Origin: CANHEE01 sp043777755
GTDB lineage: Bacteria; Bacteroidota; Bacteroidia; Chitinophagales; Saprospiraceae
Direction: 5' to 3'
DNA length: 36,357 nucleotides
Assembly (NCBI GenBank): GCA_043777755.1
Contig: JAYWHK010000015.1
Location: 1-36,357, forward strand
The notes beneath the pieces were generated by a model. That model saw only the letters and a list, made by a program, of their open reading frames with translations. It did not search any database and had not been told where the DNA came from. This document shows positions 33,401-36,357 of the stretch, one piece after another. Numbering within the stretch: position 1 is the stretch's first letter; every line of letters begins with the position of its first letter. The translations under genes and the position numbers were made by a program.

Positions 33401-36357
33401 TGTATCTTTTACGCTGAATGAAGGCGTTGCACCCAATTGTTGGATAACTAAACCATTTCCGCTTGTCAATACATAAGCTACTTTGTAACCTGCTGGAACA
33501 TTTGTTGCGTTGTCTTGCGTTGCGTCAATTGTCAAAGTTTGACCTTTTTTGATACATTGTGGAGCAACTGCTTTCAATGTACCTGCATTTGCAACGCAAA
33601 CTGATGTTGAATCACAATCTTTCACAGAGAACTTAGCTCCATTAATGTCTAAGCCTGCACAAATTGAACCACCACCTTGAACTAATAACTTATCAATGTC
33701 ACCACCAGTTGTTGTACCTAAAACAATCTTAGATAAATCTAATGTTTTTGGATCATAAACCAATACATGAACTGTATAATCACCAGTTGTTGTTACATTG
33801 AACTGTTTTGCAGTATCAGTTGCAACAATTGTCAAGTTAGCACCTTTTGTCAATACATAAGTAATGTTGTATCCTGCTGGTATCCAAGCCAATTGAGTCG
33901 TTTTCACTTTCAAAGTTGCTGCACTATTTGCCAAACAAGGCGTATTTTCAGGAGCAACTGTACCTGTTTCAGGAACAATATTATCAACCATGAAATCAAC
34001 CGAATAAGAACAATCTGTTTTTGTAGTATCTTTGATTGTTACAGTGTACATACCCAATGGCAGGTTTGTACGAGCATTGTCTTTTGCAGACACAGAAGTA
34101 CCAACTTTTGTATTCCAGGTGTATTTGTAACCCGCATCAGAACCTTTAATCTTGATTGTTGCTGTACCATTGTTGAAGCTACAAGTTACAGGCGTTACAA
34201 TAATTGTATCTACTTTAATCTCACAATCACCACAATCTTTGTTGATTGCAATATTTAAAGATTTTGCTTTACAACCTTTGCTGTCTGTTACTGTCACGTT
34301 GTACATTCCATCAACCAAATCAGTTCTATCTTTTGGATCAGTTGTTCCTGTCAAATCGTCCCAATTGTAAGTGTAAGTTCCAGAACCGCCATTTACAGTC
34401 AAGCTAATCTCACCACCTTTGTCACAAGTTGCATTAGTTGGTGTTACTGTTACCGCAATTGCTTCTAAAACAATTACATTTACTGTATCTTTTGCTACAC
34501 ATTGACCACTTGTTGCAGTTACTATGTATGCACCAGATTTTGCATTATCTGCATTTGGAATCTTAACAGATTTTCCAGTTGCAGTGAAGCCATTAGGTCC
34601 AGTCCAAGCGATGGTTGTTGCATTTGCAACTGCATTCAACTTGATAGAATCACCGTTACAAACTTGTGTTGTACCCGTTGCAACAACATTCATTCCTGTA
34701 TTATTGATAGCAACTTTTGTTGTGTATTCTGCCGTACAACCTGATTCAAATTTCACTTTTACTTTGTAATCACCTGCGCTTGCCGCTGTTACGCTTGCAA
34801 TTGTTGGATTTTTAATATTAGAAGTAAAGTTATTTGGACCAGTCCAAGCAAAAGTATTACCCATTGAAATGTTCAACTCTAACTTTTGACCTTCACATAA
34901 AGGTCCGTTATTAGTAATTGTAACATCAGGAATACTGTTGATGATTACGTCAATTGTTTTAGACGATGAACAAGAACCGTTTTTGTCTTCTACTTTAACA
35001 GTTAAACTTGTTTTACCAAATTTACTTGCTGTAAATGTTGTAACTGCTGCACCTTGACTACCAAAAGAACCACCATTACTACTTGTCCAAGTGTAATTGA
35101 AATTAGTACCCTGAGGTGTTGCCGTCAATTTAACAATTGCACCTTGACATACTAAGTTCGTATCAACTTTTACTCCAACTATAATTCCAGAAGAAACTGT
35201 AATTATTTGAGTTTTAGTTGATTTGTTACCACAATTGTCTGTCGCTGTCCAAGTACGGATTATAGTTCCGTTTGTACCAGTTGTTTCAGCCAATTTCACA
35301 TCTACATTCTTATCACAATTGTCAGTTGCTACTACTATTGGTGCAGTTGGAGTTTGCACACCACAAGCCAAAGTAACATCAGCTGACGTAGCTGCTAATA
35401 CTGGTGCTTTTGTATCTTTTACAGTTACTGTTTGCACCGCTGTTTTTGTTCCACCAGTTTGATCAGTCGCTGTCCATGTACGTACAATTGTATAACTGTC
35501 TTCACATGAACCTGCTGTTTTCTTTTCTTCTAATGAAACTGTTGCAGGTTTGCCACAACCGTCTGTTGCTGTTACTACAGGTGCGCCTGTTACTGCATCA
35601 CATTCAAACGTTGCATCAGGTAAAACACCCGTGAATTTAATATCACCTGCATTGCTACCATTTACTTTGATTGTCTGTGTTGCTGTTGTTTTGTTGCCAC
35701 AATTGTCCGTCGCTGTCCAGATACGAATGATATTTGTAATATCACTTGCATCTTCTGTGTATTTAACATCAACATTTTTATCACAATTGTCAGTTGGTGC
35801 TGGTTTAGCTGGTGCTGGTGCAATTGCGCCACAATCTAATGTGATGCTTGCTGGTACTCCTGCCAATACTGGTGCTTTATCGTCTTTAATTGTAATCGTT
35901 TGTGTTGCTGTTGTTTTGTTACCACAGTTATCAGTTGCTGTCCATGTACGCTTGATTGAGTACGAATCTGGACAAGTTCCTGGTACTGTCGTTTCTACCA
36001 ACTTAACATCTACGTTTTTATCACAATTATCTGTCGCTGTTACTATTGGCGCACTTGATGCTGAGCCACAATCCGCTGTTCCGTCTATTGGTACACCTGC
36101 TAATACTGGTGCTTTTGTATCTTGAACTGTGATTGTTTGGCTTGCTGTCTTTGTGTTACCACTGCCGTCAGTTGCTGTCCATGTACGTACGATTGTGTAA
36201 CTGTCTTCACATGATCCTGCGTTCTTCTTCTCGTCTAACTTAACTGTCGCTGCTTTACCACAACCATCTGTCGCTGTTACTGTCGCTGCTGATGGTGTTG
36301 CGCTACATTCAATTGTTTCATTCGCTGGTACGCCTACAAACTTGATGTCTGATGGAT
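30422..36357 (-). CDS. Giant modular adhesin with T9SS type B sorting domain (N-terminus outside window)
   Basis: The frame is open from the right edge to the stop at 30422, so at least 1,977 residues are visible and the true start lies beyond 36357. In reading order: five HYR-like repeats (about 35,190-36,357), each with TATDNC or TATDGC and RTWTATD. Ig/PKD-like units follow (34,480-35,190; WTGPNGF). One or two SprB-like repeats come next (about 34,000-34,480; GMYNVTVTDSKGCKA). Then two copies of a roughly 120-residue VLVYDP/QGGG unit (33,210-33,950) and four copies of a DNGKPF...NKTTGC domain in short and long forms (31,235-33,180). A cadherin-like unit with NVLSNDVL lies near 30,700-30,955. 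A type B sorting domain (FSPNGDGSNETF, FNRWGNQVF, WDGKWDGKDLPDGTYFY) covers 30,422-30,690. It probably works as a surface adhesin or gliding-related filament. Confidence 0.92.
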   Translation of the reverse strand, partial: PSDIKFVGVPANETIECSATPSAATVTATDGCGKAATVKLDEKKNAGSCEDSYTIVRTWTATDGSGNTKTASQTITVQDTKAPVLAGVPIDGTADCGSASSAPIVTATDNCDKNVDVKLVETTVPGTCPDSYSIKRTWTATDNCGNKTTATQTITIKDDKAPVLAGVPASITLDCGAIAPAPAKPAPTDNCDKNVDVKYTEDASDITNIIRIWTATDNCGNKTTATQTIKVNGSNAGDIKFTGVLPDATFECDAVTGAPVVTATDGCGKPATVSLEEKKTAGSCEDSYTIVRTWTATDQTGGTKTAVQTVTVKDTKAPVLAATSADVTLACGVQTPTAPIVVATDNCDKNVDVKLAETTGTNGTIIRTWTATDNCGNKSTKTQIITVSSGIIVGVKVDTNLVCQGAIVKLTATPQGTNFNYTWTSSNGGSFGSQGAAVTTFTASKFGKTSLTVKVEDKNGSCSSSKTIDVIINSIPDVTITNNGPLCEGQKLELNISMGNTFAWTGPNNFTSNIKNPTIASVTAASAGDYKVKVKFESGCTAEYTTKVAINNTGMNVVATGTTQVCNGDSIKLNAVANATTIAWTGPNGFTATGKSVKIPNADNAKSGAYIVTATSGQCVAKDTVNVIVLEAIAVTVTPTNATCDKGGEISLTVNGGSGTYTYNWDDLTGTTDPKDRTDLVDGMYNVTVTDSKGCKAKSLNIAINKDCGDCEIKVDTIIVTPVTCSFNNGTATIKIKGSDAGYKYTWNTKVGTSVSAKDNARTNLPLGMYTVTIKDTTKTDCSYSVDFMVDNIVPETGTVAPENTPCLANSAATLKVKTTQLAWIPAGYNITYVLTKGANLTIVATDTAKQFNVTTTGDYTVHVLVYDPKTLDLSKIVLGTTTGGDIDKLLVQGGGSICAGLDINGAKFSVKDCDSTSVCVANAGTLKAVAPQCIKKGQTLTIDATQDNATNVPAGYKVAYVLTSGNGLVIQQLGATPSFSVKDTGKFTIHTLVYDPATLDVNIVKPNVTTGFDVNKLLIQGGGTICASLDVKGAVYAIKYCDSTLVCTNTKETKSVSVADCNDFGFVCLNIPQNNAANYGIAVDGKPFAGQTQVCDLTTTKQGLAIGLKKGSYSVLITNKTTGCVDTVLATVLCTNTKLTIDTIKLVTTVKDSTVGCVKLETGFANGGAVNYSLCNGDKTGSSTYGTYSVDTKGCLKYVAKDKDGVDVDKICVVACNAAGLCDTSIFVVTIKKGNTNPTACNNGVFKDTKIDLTVNCGDKGAYCFKLPLDSLVNYTLTTNNKPYTNGFKGCMFDTTFAYNYFTLPNQGSTPPYSLDSWALNGKIYKATIKNIPALVDSMNVWDKNGKWTLDASKLSIKGGSTKSKYGAMQFSKVGTNAKAKLELNTNLIPNGIEIKLDSGKTVVVITHKKTKCTDTLIANVICKKACSLIAYTGPDSLYSNNCNEPVKMCTEIKVTDLLNYSFSDNGKPYTTNFAGCKFDTTVNYTYYTLLTSNPTGPYKVKEWSLNGKKFNGTFKNITELVALMNGWDLNSKWADKKNNFTVNGGNPTNFYGPMIITNMKDAIIARIEPNLQMLPKNIAMKLAKGNHDIVITNKLTGCSDTIKVKVGCATAVPCGNFIVAESKVLSTTNCVLGAKFCVEIPFTEIKNYDILDNGKAFKGKVEDCGSTGTQSNGTSLRVAEGKHTLKFINKTTKCADSVKVIVKCIVAQYRQDTIYQGDVDTVCLETKKITGKKVQLTNMCKDDSGEFVRFDLVPNSNCFICKGMDQGIERACFLLTDELGNSDTTYLEVTVLAKKALYPVAIGDKGNVQQNNTVTINVLSNDVLNGNMEKLSIAIQPQHGEAKVDANSRIVYTPNKGYCGQDDLTYTVCNENGCDSTLVKITIFCDELIIYSGFSPNGDGSNETFTVQGVERFPGNKMFVFNRWGNQVFFKEDYNNEWDGKWDGKDLPDGTYFYIFDDGKGTATSKHTGYVQIKR

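Noticed and set aside
36001..36001. A start codon for the giant adhesin at 36001
   Set aside because: The codon there is TTG within DVKLVETT, and the same frame with the same repeat type continues without a stop to the right edge. The gene is therefore partial.
33767..36125. Long plus-strand ORFs opposite the giant adhesin (for example 33767-34258 and 35550-36125)
   Set aside because: They are antisense shadows of repetitive, codon-biased adhesin DNA. Their translations have no domain features and mirror the repeats.
1..36357. tRNA or rRNA genes
   Set aside because: No cloverleaf with a TTCGA-type T-loop and matching acceptor stem, nor any rRNA segment, was seen in the intergenic regions. 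I read these by eye, so a covariance-model scan would be decisive.

Overview
This window looks like chromosomal DNA of a low-GC member of the Bacteroidota, most likely a gliding or surface-colonising lineage near Cytophagales or Chitinophagales (the order is inference). Three signs support this. Several genes are preceded by the Bacteroidota promoter -7 motif TAnnTTTG. Three large secreted proteins end in type IX secretion (T9SS) sorting domains, and two of them carry SprB-like repeats. Intergenic regions are littered with short palindromes of a kind common in this phylum.

Layout. 1-3240: a 7TM receptor of the PgpH/7TMR-HD type whose HD phosphodiesterase domain is missing, then mnmH (tRNA 2-selenouridine synthase), then an unrecognised 129-residue protein. 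3255-9369: a DUF4132-family protein and two adjacent, about 94 % identical AAA-ATPase-like/PD-(D/E)XK proteins. 9376-18561 (minus strand): a DNA maintenance block with an AlkC-type alkylation repair glycosylase, the SbcC exonuclease subunit (no sbcD beside it) and the chromosome-organising SMC protein. The 594-base gap between sbcC and smc holds a 32-codon hydrophobic ORF facing an excellent minus-strand promoter, an arrangement resembling a type I toxin-antitoxin locus. 19026-21499: glpK (glycerol kinase) and prmA (L11 methyltransferase). 21687-36357: a cell-surface region with a choice-of-anchor-L/SprB-repeat protein (type B sorting domain), a small barrel-like secreted protein, a beta-rich adhesin (type A sorting domain), and the C-terminal 1,977 residues or more of a giant modular adhesin (type B sorting domain) that runs off the right edge.

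How the genes relate. The repair/segregation genes share a strand, but palindromes and long gaps separate them, so they are not an obvious operon. The surface proteins are each bounded by strong minus-strand terminators and look independently transcribed. They share one export route, T9SS, whose machinery is not in the window.

The observations most worth following are the antisense small-peptide locus at 14,600-14,880, the clean loss of the HD domain in the first gene, a superfamily of GTAG/CTAC-footed palindromes with interchangeable cores, and a four-copy adhesin domain that occurs in two sizes.
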